From NCBI GenBank assembly GCA_000934455.1, contig KN886272.1, forward strand, positions 72,650 through 98,661: DNA of 26,012 nt, in the 5' to 3' direction. The position numbers were made by a program, and so were the translations under genes. The notes beneath the pieces are model-generated. The model was not told the DNA's origin. It did not search any database and saw nothing but the letters and a program-made list of their open reading frames with translations. This document shows positions 1 to 8,799 of this stretch, piece by piece. How positions within the stretch are numbered: position 1 is the stretch's first letter; the number at the start of each line of letters is the position of its first letter. This DNA is from Apostichopus parvimensis (lineage: Eukaryota; Echinodermata; Holothuroidea; Aspidochirotida; Stichopodidae).

Positions 1-225
1 TCACTGCAAGTATGCCATTCCTAATGCACAGTACATAAATATATAACATGGAAATGCGGTACAACTTGGACAGTCAAATAATCTTCAACCTTGTTCAAAA
101 AAGTTGCAAAATAATCATATTTAACAAATAATGTTGAGCATCTAAGCACCTCCATTTTACAAAAATTTCTCAAAGGCGGACAGAGACTCCTCCCCTAAAA
201 GACTTAACATCTTAGCCCCCCCTAC

Positions 226-226
<1 letters not shown>

Positions 227-264
<38 letters not shown>
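227..264. repeat. homopolymer C run, 38 bases
   Basis: An uninterrupted run of 38 C. On the minus strand, the transcribed sense of ZRSR2, it is a G run. A run this long is also prone to miscounting in sequencing. Confidence 0.95.
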
Positions 265-412
265 ACTTAGTGTCATGCCACTGTTGCTAAGGTTTGAACA
301 AGATAAACCGACTCATCATATCAACATTATCCACAACTTCTAAGGCAGACTACAACAAACTTAACAACGACAGTAGTTTCTGTTCAAACATAAGTCGATG
401 CCTCCTGGGAGG

Positions 413-650
413 AAGTTACAGCACATGATGCTATCAACTAATTAAGAAGTTAAAGCATATGATGCTATCAACTAATTAAGAAGTTACAGCATATGATGCT
501 ATTAACTAATTAAGAAGTTAAAGCATATGATGCTATCAACTAATTAAGAAGTTAAAGCATATGATGCTATCAACTAATTAAGAAGTTACAGCACATGATG
601 CTATCAACTAATTAAGAAGTTACAGCATATGATGCTATCAACTAATTAAG
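413..650. repeat. 34-bp tandem repeat, exactly 7 copies
   Basis: The unit runs from AAGTTACAGC through ATATGATGCT and ATCAACTAAT to TAAG, 34 bases. Seven copies fit 413-650 with no length change (7 x 34 = 238). Copies differ at only a few sites (ACAGC/AAAGC, CACATG/CATATG, ATCAAC/ATTAAC). Each unit carries a TAATTA core and a near-palindrome around CATATG. Confidence 0.95.
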
Positions 651-1326
651 CAAAAGCAGAATTTCTATGTTTACAAAAAAAGATACAGCTGAATCCATCT
701 CTGTAGGGACTTATTGTCATTTTCATCTGGAATCGTGGTTTTGAATATTAAGGAAAACAATGAACGGTAAAAAAGAACAAAAAACATGAACAACAAAAGG
801 TAAATTTGTGCTACTTACTCAATGAGAAATTACCAAAGGAACATTCTTTACATTAAATAGAATTCCATTATAGAGAACAAATGTGTGTGCTTGGGAGATC
901 GGGGGGGGGGGGGTTGGGAGGGGGAGGTAATTTGAAGATAAGGAGACAAAAAAACTTGATAAGCAAATTTAACTTTAGAAACAATCCGTAAACAAGAAAG
1001 TGAAAACCAGTTATGCCAAGAAATGTGTTAGAAAGACCAAATTATTTGACTCCAATCAACTTCCACACCTTCTTTTCCTTTCACTCTTTGCCCCACAAAT
1101 AGTGAATAATTAAAACCTGAAAAGGGAGAACTTGTGAACACATTTCAATGTAACCATGCTATTAAACTGTTAAAGAAATAACAGATGGCATTCAATGGAT
1201 GACTTTTGCATTTTGGGCTTAAAATTTCGATGTTGATACGTCAGAGTTCAAAAAAAAAAAAAAAACTAATGCTATTATAAATAAATTGGTTTGATGTGGA
1301 TATAGTCCAGTCTTTGTCCAAATCAC

Positions 1327-1425
1327 CTCCAACTGTTGTTGTTTTTCATCCTTCTTGGTTTTTTCCTTCTTCAGTTTCTCCTGTTCTTTCCTCTGTTCTT
1401 CCTCCCACTCAGCTTGAATTCTTTT
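1327..1425 (-). CDS. ZRSR2: ZRSR2 exon 5, last exon in window
   Basis: This exon of 99 nt (33 codons, phase 0 at both ends) has acceptor ...AATTTTTAG. It encodes KRIQAEWEEEQRKEQEK and then a Lys-rich helix ending QQQLE. The donor GTGATT at 1321-1326 is weak, so the 3' edge is the least certain boundary of the gene. Confidence 0.75.
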
Positions 1426-4400
1426 CTAAAAATTAAAAAAAGCAAAACAGCAAAAACTATCATGCATATTCAACAGTCTGTGCTTTTCCCTCCACCTTAT
1501 GTTTATGGTATATATGTTTTCATATGAAATTATGTGATGAATTGATATTAATATATGTATGAAGGAATTAAATATCGAAGAAATTAACCAATTAAAAATA
1601 TTAAAAAATAAATACTGTACAGAAATCATGAAGAGAGCACATTTACTGTTCCTTGAATGTGATTCAAATTGCTCCAACAACTGTAAACAACAACAAAAAC
1701 ATAATGTAAAGGTCTCTACAGCACAACAGTCGTGTTTAAATTTTGCGAATGGTCGGCTGTTGGTCTCTGCCTAAAAGAGGATTATGGACTGTATTGAAGA
1801 ATAACAGCTTTTATTTAACAATATTTTTTAATGCAGCAATTTGGCAAATTCTTTGAGATAACTTGCTTGTGATATAGGTGGACATTATAAGACTGTGTGT
1901 GAAATGTTGACAACAAAAGTGCAATAAGCAATACTTTCCTTGAATTTCGAGAGGACTAAGCTGCATCGAGATTAACATGATTTTTGGACAGAAACACATT
2001 TCAAATTCAAATTTGCATTGTCAATGCCAACTTGACTTACTATGCTTGAGACATTTGGAAATGCACTCATTCTTTAATATAACCAACGTTTGTCACAAAT
2101 TGAAAATGGCAGTAAAAGTGTATCCTCATTATACTATCACTTGAGGGGGGGGGGAGGATGGGGGAGAGGGACTAGCCTCATTTTTATTTTTAGTTGTGCA
2201 TTACCCTCTCCTCATCCTCTTTCTTTTTCAGCATCTCTTCCTTTTGTCTCTGTTTCTGAAATTCCTCCTGGGCTTGCCTCTCCCTCTCCAGCCACATCTC
2301 ATGTTGTCTCTTCCTGTGAAAGTCAAAAAGAAAAGTCAAGTTATCAAGCTGTGGTTGGTTTCTAAACAAACTACAAGTTTGGTTACATTGAGATGGTACA
2401 ATCGACTAGCTACTCAGCACTTCTTCTTATTACTCAGCACTTCTTCAGCACTTCTCAGCTCTTCTCTCCTTCGCTTCTTCCCAGCACTCTCCCAGCACTT
2501 CTCTCCTACTCAGCATTTCTTCTACTCAGCACTTCTTCTTATCATGATCATGCTAAGAATATCTCAGAAGAGATTATCTCTTTACACTTGTGTTCATTCC
2601 TAGTCTTCTATTTACTGCATACTCACAGAAGGGTATCCTACACTATCCAATTTTACTATTAGAATTTTAAAGTGAACATTGAAGGGTCAAAACCCCATAC
2701 TGTCAGTGCGTCACAAAGCTGGACCTACTGTATAGTATCTCATGGAATGGCCCTGACACATTTTTAACAATTCATCAAACATAAAATGTGGTTTGAGTAA
2801 TAATATATACAAACACTATGTACATGAACTGCAGCTGGAGAGATAGATATACTGACATATATGTACAGTATCCAGCCTACTCACTTTTCCTGTTCCATCA
2901 ACAAATCTAGTTGTCTTTCCCGAGCCTCCTCTCCTTCCAATCTTCTTGGTGTCAGCTTCTCTTCTTAAATTTACAAGAGAGAGCGAGAGAGAGGGAGGGA
3001 GAACAAGAGTTATACATGACGAATAAACTGCTCATCAACTGCGTTGCAATAATAGAAACATCAGGGATGCTAACATTTATACATTCTTTTACACAGACAG
3101 TTTTTCTAATTCAGATAGAAAAATTGATAATGCCACAAAATTGTTCATTATATTTGCAAAGTCAAACCTCATACCAAGCATCTAACATATATGTCCCTTT
3201 CAAAGCTGCAAAAAAAAACAACACAAAGGATAATCTTAATTTGGTGCTATACAAAACAAGAAAACAAAACTTGTCAAAATTCTTGGGAAAACTAAATTAT
3301 AAACAAACGTCAACAATGAGCATAGTCCTACAAAAACTTCAATAGTAATAATAAGATAAGAATAAGAATAAATTGGCTTTTATATAGCACTGCAAAAACA
3401 TCAAAGATGTCACAATGTGCTTGCAGAACCTAGCTACACTGGTCAAGCAATTATCAGCATATAGTTACAATGCATTAGTCACAATTAACACTTTGGACTG
3501 GATAAAACCTACATATTGTAGTCTTTATACAAATTATTGCACTAGTAATTAAGAAGTGAATCCAAAGTGGAATATGTCCAGTTAAATTTAGAAACCTTAC
3601 AGAAACCAGCTGTGGAAAGTACTCTAATGTAGTTATTTTTGCAAGCAGATCAACACATGATACAGGGCAACTGCTGTGTATTCAAATAGATCTCCAAATA
3701 GAACTCCAAATAGATCAATCAAATGGCTTCTTGGGTAACAATACAATACACATGGAAAGTTATTATTAAAGGACAATTTGGACCTCTCACATAATTTCAA
3801 TGTCAACTATGAAAAAACAATTGGTTGCTCAATACACAGTGAAAAAAAACAGAATTCACAGGATTTTCACTTCAGAGATGCAGGTCATAAATCTAGATGA
3901 CATTCCTATGACCCTCCGCAACTCTCGGCTCCCTCCGCAACTTTCGGCTCCCTCTGCAACTCTCGGCTCCCATATAGTAAGGTACATTGTCAAGGTATTG
4001 TGCACTCTTGCTATAAGGTATGACCTGTAGCTTACCTGTACTCCACACTTCTTGGCCTTGAATATATTACTGTACATATAAAGTTTGTTTTGAGTCTTTG
4101 AAAAGTCCGGACTCTCAGTCCCTACAACAAAAGGTTCTCATTTATTGAAGTCAAAATAAAAAATAATACAAACCATTGTTTTCTTCAAATTGCTGTCTTA
4201 GGATTGCTGATTGTTGCCTTTTTTTTCTTCTTTTCTCCTTCTTCAATAATTTTCTATGTTCAGCTCTGGTCTTACACCTTGAAAATATAATCAAAACAAA
4301 TTTTACCCAGTGAATGAATCATTGAATGTAAGTTATTCTGCCCTATACTAGGCCTACCTTTAAAGGCATTGAAGACTCGCCCGAAACCGCGTGCAGCCAT

Positions 4401-5111
4401 CTGAAAAAGTTAACTTTCTGTTGCTTGCAAGTGATGTTTTGTTCGTGTCGCTACAAAATGCAGACAGTAATGAAACGTGATACCTTGTTATCTTTAGCTG
4501 GACCTGAGATGTCCATCGCTGTATCGTTTATACACTGTGCTGTGGATATTGACTGCAGCTGTATGTACTGACTATACACTAATGTCTAATGATCGATGGT
4601 AGCAAGCTGTGTGTGTGTTTTCTGCGATCGATGGTGGTGTCTAACACTTCTGTTACACCTCATTCGAAACTAGGTCAAATTACCGGCATTAGACGTTTCT
4701 TTTTGCGCCAGTCTTCACACCCTTTAATAACAGTTACCCTGTCACCCAGATCAGGCCATTACAGCACAAATTCAGATATATAAGTTATTACTGTACATAC
4801 GTTTGTCATCATTTTTTTTTCCATATAGTAAACCGTGCTCAAGAACTCTAGCCTAGAACAAACAACATGCAGTTATTCTGGCTTAACTTAACTTAGGCTA
4901 GCCCTGATTCAGTGATTGTTAATGTAACTTGTAAGGCAAAGCCTACAGGCCTAGCCTACTTTAAGTCAAAGTTAACCTAACCTACCGAGGCTTAGAATAG
5001 TTAGATCCTAAGTTTTATCTAACTGTTATACTTAGGTGTTATGAAGTTCAACACTGACATGGAAGCGTACCTGACATTGTGTCCCCCGCTCTGAACGTTT
5101 TCGACATTCAT
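1327..5111 (-). CDS. ZRSR2: ZRSR2/U2AF35-related splicing factor, N-terminal 144 codons (five exons; 3' part outside window)
   Basis: Five exons on the minus strand: 5071-5111, 4174-4277, 2885-2963, 2205-2313 and 1327-1425, totalling 432 nt with every junction in phase. The product begins MNVENVQSGGHNV. It then has a basic block with KLLKKEKRRKKRQ (about residues 21-35) and a long charged helix with EMWLERERQAQEEF and QAEWEEEQRKEQEK. This order matches the N-terminus of vertebrate ZRSR2, where the basic KKEKRKKRRQ block precedes a coiled coil with LHEEWLLREQKAQEEF and EQWEEQQRKE. The family recognises the 3' splice site of U12-type introns and acts in the nucleus. The CCCH zinc fingers, the UHM/RRM and the RS tail that would confirm it are not in the window. 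The first ATG (5109-5111) was chosen because it opens the only frame that joins exon 2. A general coiled-coil protein is the alternative, but the ordered motif match makes ZRSR2 much more likely. Confidence 0.85.
1426..2204 (-). other. ZRSR2 intron 4, no other feature
   Basis: This is the interval between exons 4 and 5. It is AT-rich with a G run near 2144. The small open frames here show no family resemblance. Confidence 0.6.
2205..2313 (-). CDS. ZRSR2: ZRSR2 exon 4, coiled-coil core
   Basis: This exon of 109 nt has acceptor ...TTTCACAG and donor GTAATG. It encodes RQHEMWLERERQAQEEF followed by a Lys/Glu-rich helix. This is the segment closest to vertebrate ZRSR2. Confidence 0.9.
2400..2545. 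repeat. imperfect CTCAGCACTTCTT-type tandem repeat
   Basis: In ZRSR2 intron 3 (2314-2884), variants of CTCAGCACTTCTT recur about ten times with irregular spacing and CT-rich filler. Open frames across it arise from the repeat. The rest of this intron shows nothing recognisable. Confidence 0.75.
2885..2963 (-). CDS. ZRSR2: ZRSR2 exon 3
   Basis: This exon of 79 nt has acceptor ...AAATTTAAG and a strong donor GTGAGT. It encodes EEKLTPRRLEGEEARERQ and then LDLLMEQEK. An in-frame TAA two codons before the acceptor-proximal GAG, together with the incoming phase, fixes this acceptor. Confidence 0.85.
3345..3432. repeat. possible end of a dispersed repeat
   Basis: An A/AATA-rich lead (AATAATAAGATAAGAATAAG) is followed by TTTTATATAGCACTGC and CACAATGTGCTTGCAG. 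Similar text recurs in many marine invertebrate genomes, in my recollection. No second copy lies in this window and I cannot assign a family. Confidence 0.3.
3912..3968. repeat. 19-bp tandem repeat, 3 copies
   Basis: Three copies of CCCTCCGCAACTCTCGGCT, with one or two substitutions, fill 57 bases exactly inside ZRSR2 intron 2. Confidence 0.9.
4174..4277 (-). CDS. ZRSR2: ZRSR2 exon 2, basic KKEKRRKKRQ block
   Basis: This exon of 104 nt follows a minus-strand acceptor ...TTTTCAAG and ends at donor GTTTGT. It completes an Arg codon and encodes TRAEHRKLLKKEKRRKKRQ followed by a Gln/Glu-rich helix. It leaves one base for exon 3. Confidence 0.85.
4364..4723. mobile_element. Kolobok-like MITE flanked by TTAA
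   Basis: A 360-bp element lies between two TTAA tetranucleotides (4360-4363 and 4724-4727). The left end reads AGGCATTGAAGACTCGCC. The reverse complement of the right end reads AGGGTGTGAAGACTGGCGC, giving an imperfect terminal inverted repeat of about 18 bp sharing TGAAGACT. TTAA target sites with RRG termini are the known signature of Kolobok; piggyBac also uses TTAA but usually has CC-type ends. There is no transposase frame, so the element is non-autonomous. It sits in ZRSR2 intron 1. Confidence 0.6.
5071..5111 (-). CDS. ZRSR2: ZRSR2 coding exon 1
   Basis: The start codon is followed by 13 codons and two extra bases. The donor is GTACGC on the minus strand, at 5065-5070. The 5' UTR extends upward from 5112 for an unknown distance. 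Confidence 0.75.
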
Positions 5112-6203
5112 CTTCTTGGGTCCTCACCGTCACTCGGTGTTTGTGCACCAAAGAACTGAACTTTCTGTATGTTTCTATGTTATGTTCTGCATTTATTGCT
5201 GATCACCGTAACATGTGTATGCAAAACGACTTTGACAAGTCGGCTGGACGTACTGTCAACAAAACTCGACGACGGCTTCAACTGTAACTTCTGTAGCATG
5301 TTTTAGACCTAAATGGTAACTTTTATTTGTCACATTCCTTCTGTCGAGTTAAAGGAAGCTACTTAAACTTAAATATGCCATTCGAACATAAAAAGGGCAA
5401 ACACTTTTGCGTCCTTTGCAGTAAAATATTTTATCGTGCAACTAGGACATTAGTGCAGAATAATATAGACTAAGCGTAGATTGTAGTCCTACATATTAGT
5501 ATGACACAACTTACACTTCAGTCACTGTACTAACGTTTGTACTAGGTTTGGTTACTTTGTTATTTAATTATGTAGTTTTTCGTCCATATTATATAGGTAG
5601 GTTAAAGTAATAAACAGCTAACATATCTCCTAGGATATAAAATTCTTTAAGAATAGTGTTGATCATGCCATTGTAAAGTTACCACATAAGCTACCACAAT
5701 TCATAAGCCAGGAATGTACAGACAAAGTTAATGTACAAGTGTGTATGAAGCTAACATTGTTAGTCCATTGATTGACGCTGTTTACATCGATTTCTTGCTG
5801 TAGTTGGATTTGGCTCAGTTTTTCCTTTTTCCCCTTAATGTTCCATTGTTTTGGATGAGAAACTGTAAATCACATTTTTTGTGGAAAAACAGGATGGCAG
5901 GTCTACAGTCATAGGCCTAATTTAAATGTTACCCTTGGTATAAATTACATTTTGATTATTCAACAAACTTGTATCGCTTCAAATTTTTTGTTAGCATTTT
6001 AAAACAACAGCTTTCCCCTACCCATGCATAGTAAACTTTACACTATATGCTTTTCATCATAACTAATTAAGCTATATAGGGAAAATTTGAAGAGCTGGAA
6101 ATGTCTTGTATAGACATAGATATCTTTCCTTGCATTTACAGAGGCCCTTTATTAGCTGGTGGAAATATCATTCATATATCCCAAGACAACTCACAGGTGA
6201 CCT
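5112..6203. promoter_or_regulatory. head-to-head intergenic region between ZRSR2 and ANKRD39
   Basis: The two start codons face away from each other across 1.09 kb, so any promoters for both genes lie here, possibly as one bidirectional promoter. I see no TATA box or CpG-rich island that fixes a start site. A non-coding first exon for ANKRD39 is possible, since CTCACAG at 6190-6196 could be an acceptor just before its ATG. No coding sequence was recognised. Confidence 0.5.
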
Positions 6204-6395
6204 ATGGACCACAAACATAGTTCCTCATGTCACTGCACTGTTACGCAGACTTCAGTAAACCAAACACTTAGTGAACTTGACTTTGAACGTGGTATTTGGA
6301 GTGCAGCCTTGAATGGTGAAACCAAAAGAATTGAAAAACTTCTGGCTAAAGGAACAGATCCAAATGCTTTGGACACCTCTGGATATACTGCTCTG
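6204..6395 (+). CDS. ANKRD39: ANKRD39 exon 1
   Basis: 64 codons from ATG to ...GYTAL. The donor is GTTAGT at 6396, phase 0. Reading through would stop after SE, which confirms splicing. Confidence 0.9.
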
Positions 6396-7916
6396 GTTAG
6401 TGAATAATCCACACTCAATTCCATCATCTCTTGCATGTAAACAGCCCTTTATTTAGTAATGTATCTTGTATCTTGTATGTATGTATTTTAGATCCTCCTG
6501 CAAGCAGGAACTCGTGAAGAAGCCATCATTGGCTTATCAAAGCCGCAAGCTGACCGAAGTCAGTCTCTTAGATTCATATTTTAATGTCCATGATTATGAA
6601 TTGTCAATTGCCAACAACTCTGTAACTGGACGACATACATTAATATTGGAGTGACTCGAACTTGGGACCGGCGTTAACCACTGAGCTAACACTCCCTGAG
6701 CTAACACATAGCCTCTTGTGGGTATGATATTTGAATTGTTATATTTCCAAAAACTAAAATGCTAAGGATATCATATTCTGCAGGGATGGGTTTTAGTGTG
6801 TTGATTTGGTATTTCACAGTTTGAGGTCTAATATTTTGTTTATAAATCATTAATGACTGGAAAGTAATGTAATGTTCTACACACAAAATCTCTAGACATT
6901 CCCAATGATTTTCATTCATTTTTTTTGGGGGGGGGGGGGAACTTTTATAATAATTTGAAATATAAAACTTCATTTGACAAGTAAATTCTGTTATTCTTGT
7001 TAATCAGCTTATTGGTTGCTAATTAGTACTCAACATTTGAAACATTATAAGTTAGAATGATTGTCAAGTTTAATTGAATTTATTCAGTTTCAGGAATGCT
7101 TTCATCATTAATTAATTTCAACATTTACTATGATAATGATGTTTACTTTAAGGTGAATGGTACTCTGATTTTCAAACCTTCTTGTCTCCCCCCCAAACCC
7201 CCACTCATTCCAGCATTATGCCTGCAGAAACAACAATGAAGATATAGCAACGCTACTACTCAGTCACGGGGCAGACATTAACATTACTACCAGATCTGGT
7301 GGTGCTAGCCCACTCCATAGATCAGCTTACATGGGGCATCTCAGACTCACCAAATTCTTACTGAACAAGGGTGCAAATCCAAGTCTCCAAGATACTGATG
7401 GAAAGACAGCCCTGCACAAGGTATAGCCTTTGATTTCTACTTCTTGTAATATATTTTACATTTTCATTTTGAACTTTGACATGCTGTTAACTTCCTTGCA
7501 TAATACCCATTTTTACTTTTTACAGTCAAAATTTTAAACCACCTTTTTTTCACTTTCTATCCACCTGTTGTAACTGTGTACTCCTTATCAGTAAGCATAT
7601 TCTAAGCAATGTATATTTTTATTTTATTTGCTGCCAGTGAATGGAATCATTTCTTTTCTGAAATGTGTTTTGCACAGACAGAGAAATATGTTTTCATTAA
7701 CTTTTCATGTTTTATTGGTCAGTGTCATGTGGAACAAATGATTGTTTCTTATACATTTTACAGGCTTCAGAAAAAGGTCGGACTGAAATTTGCAGACTAC
7801 TATATGAGGCTGATCCTTCTGTGAGTCATTTGAGAGACAGAAGAGGCATGATTGCTGCTGAATTAGTTCCAGCTGATAACCCTGAACTTCAAGAACTCCT
7901 ATCACATACAAACTGA
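6204..7916 (+). CDS. ANKRD39: ANKRD39, ankyrin repeat domain protein, complete (183 aa)
   Basis: Three exons (6204-6395, 7214-7420, 7764-7916) join in phase 0 to give 183 aa, the same length as human ANKRD39. The N-terminus has Cys/His residues (SSSCHC) and then the family hallmark LDFERGIWSAALNG at about residues 24-38. Four ankyrin units follow: GYTALHYACR, SPLHRSAYMGHL with GANPSLQDTDG, KTALHKASEKGRTEICRLL, and a last degenerate unit ending AELVPADNPELQELLSHTN. Ankyrin repeats mediate protein binding; no enzymatic activity is expected and the cellular role is poorly known. The start was chosen because it matches the family N-terminus. The last 22 codons or so are repeated downstream as an array, so the annotated stop is the first of several similar ones. 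Confidence 0.93.
6461..6712 (-). mobile_element. tRNA-derived SINE, antisense in ANKRD39 intron 1
   Basis: Read on the minus strand from 6712, the head has a tRNA-like A box (TTAGCTCAGTGGTTAACG) and B box (AAGTTCGAGTC) about 30 bases apart. A body of about 150 bp follows, with TTCGGTCAGCTTGCGGC and CGAGTTCCTGCTTGCAGG. The 3' tail is a short microsatellite (ATACATACATACAAGATACA) at 6461-6490. A partly doubled head (GTTAGCTCAG twice) is seen at 6687-6712. Pol III boxes plus simple-repeat tail define a SINE. I cannot name its tail family. No clean target duplication was found. Confidence 0.8.
6713..7213 (+). other. rest of ANKRD39 intron 1
   Basis: AT-rich intron sequence with a G run near 6927-6939 and a C run just before the exon 2 acceptor. 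Nothing else was recognised. Confidence 0.6.
7214..7420 (+). CDS. ANKRD39: ANKRD39 exon 2
   Basis: 69 codons from HYACRNNNED to GKTALHK, covering ankyrin repeats 2 and 3. The acceptor is ATTCCAG and the donor GTATAG. It was not visible as a single ATG-initiated frame but is open throughout. Confidence 0.93.
7421..7763 (+). other. ANKRD39 intron 2
   Basis: A 343-bp intron, T-rich toward the acceptor. No other feature seen. Confidence 0.8.
7764..7916 (+). CDS. ANKRD39: ANKRD39 exon 3 with stop codon
   Basis: 50 codons plus TGA after acceptor TTTACAG. It encodes ASEKGRTEICRLLYEADPS to ELLSHTN. From about 7846 on, the exon is also the first unit of the tandem array. Confidence 0.93.
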   Translation, partial: ASEKGRTEICRLLYEADPSVSHLRDRRGMIAAELVPADNPELQELLSHTN

Positions 7917-8490
7917 ACCTCAGTGAAGTCAGTGATTGGATAATGTTTGATGTAACTGTCATTGCTGCTTGGTTCAGGTTGGGGAGGAATGGCTGCAACA
8001 GAAATAGTTCCAACTGATAACCCTGAACTTCAAGAACTCCTATCACATAGAAACTGAATCTCTGTAAAGTCAGTTATTGGGTAATGTTTGATGTAACTGT
8101 CATTGCTGCTAGGTTGAGATTGGGTGTGGGGTGAGGGGGTGGTGGTTGGGGAGGAATGGATGGAACAGAACTATTTCCAGCTGATAACCCTGAACTTCAG
8201 GAACTCCTATCACATACAAACTAAATCTCTGTGTAGTCAGTGATTGGATAATGTTTGATGTAACTGTCAGGTTCAGGTTGGGGGGGGGGTGGGAGTGGAG
8301 GAATGGCTGCAACAGAACTAGCTTCAGTTGATAAGCCTGAACTTCAAGAACTCCTATCACATACAAACTGAATCTCTGATAATGTATAATGTAACTGTCA
8401 ATGCTGTTCAGATCAGTTTTTTTGGGGGGGGGGGGGGGGGGGGAGAGGAATGGCTGTCGAAATAGCACCAGCTGGTAACACTTAGATTTG
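7846..8490 (+). repeat. tandem array 1 of the ANKRD39 C-terminal coding end plus 3' UTR
   Basis: Five units of about 125-165 bp begin near 7846 (inside exon 3), 7989, 8157, 8303 and 8448. Each has GCTGCAACAGAAnTAG, CCAGCTGATAACCCTGAAC, CAAGAACTCCTATCACATA, a stop, then about 70 bp of UTR with GATAATGTTTGATGTAACTG and a variable G run. The reading frame of the ANKRD39 tail is kept in units 2-4: units 2 (7989-8057) and 4 (8303-8371) each form ATG + 21 codons + stop. Unit 5 is degenerate and has an early TAG. Most of the array probably lies in the ANKRD39 3' UTR. Confidence 0.92.
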
Positions 8491-8619
8491 GAGAACTTCT
8501 GTTTAAAGCTTTGGGTATCAGATGAAAAGGGAAAGGGCCAAAGCGGAATTTGGTTTTGAAAAACTGCGGCAGTTGTGAACAGAATCGTATACTGTAAATG
8601 ATGCCATACAGAGATAAAA

Positions 8620-8625
8620 TTTATT
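8620..8625 (-). terminator. candidate poly(A) signal for the SOCS-box gene
   Basis: AATAAA on the minus strand, 175 bases past the SOCS-box gene stop at 8800. It lies inside the presumed 3' UTR of convergent ANKRD39. Confidence 0.5.
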
Positions 8626-8777
8626 TCAAAATCTACAAACTACTCAAGAAACATTTTGAAAGAAGATTCTACTTTTGGACTTGTTTCTTTTCTTGTTTCT
8701 TTTTGATTTTTGTTTGCTGTCTTTCACCGTTAAAAGTTTCATCACAGTATCAATACAAAACAGAAATAGAGAAATTC

Positions 8778-8783
8778 AATAAA
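8778..8783 (+). terminator. candidate poly(A) signal for ANKRD39
   Basis: The first AATAAA on the plus strand after the ANKRD39 stop, about 860 bases downstream and 17 bases short of the SOCS-box gene's stop codon. If used, the two transcripts overlap tail to tail. Confidence 0.4.
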
Positions 8784-8799
8784 CCGATATAACGTACAG

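Larger units (their letters stand above)
1..1326. other. ZRSR2 intron or 3' flank; no exon recognised
   Basis: The next expected ZRSR2 segment (end of the coiled coil and first CCCH finger) could not be found on the minus strand here. The stretch holds a 38-base C run, a 7-copy 34-bp repeat, a G run at 901-913 and a poly-A run near 1250, and is otherwise AT-rich. Confidence 0.6.
2964..4173 (-). other. ZRSR2 intron 2
   Basis: Non-coding interval between exons 2 and 3. It carries a GA-rich stretch near 2985-3000, an AT-rich region and a short 19-bp repeat at 3912. A TATATAGCACTGC-containing patch near 3378-3430 resembles a dispersed repeat end. Confidence 0.6.

Noticed and set aside
2090-2662. 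Plus-strand open frames over 2090-2662
   Set aside because: They lie antisense to ZRSR2 exon 4 and across a CT-rich repeat, with low-complexity Leu/Ser/Phe content.
4036-4121. Possible extra ZRSR2 exon on the minus strand between exons 2 and 3
   Set aside because: It has an AG acceptor and GTAAGC donor, but it is 86 nt and would leave phase 0 where exon 3 needs phase 1. Exon 2 joins exon 3 directly with correct phase and family sequence.
6650-6712. A functional tRNA gene on the minus strand
   Set aside because: A and B boxes are present but no acceptor stem or anticodon arm can be formed with confidence, and the SINE body follows.
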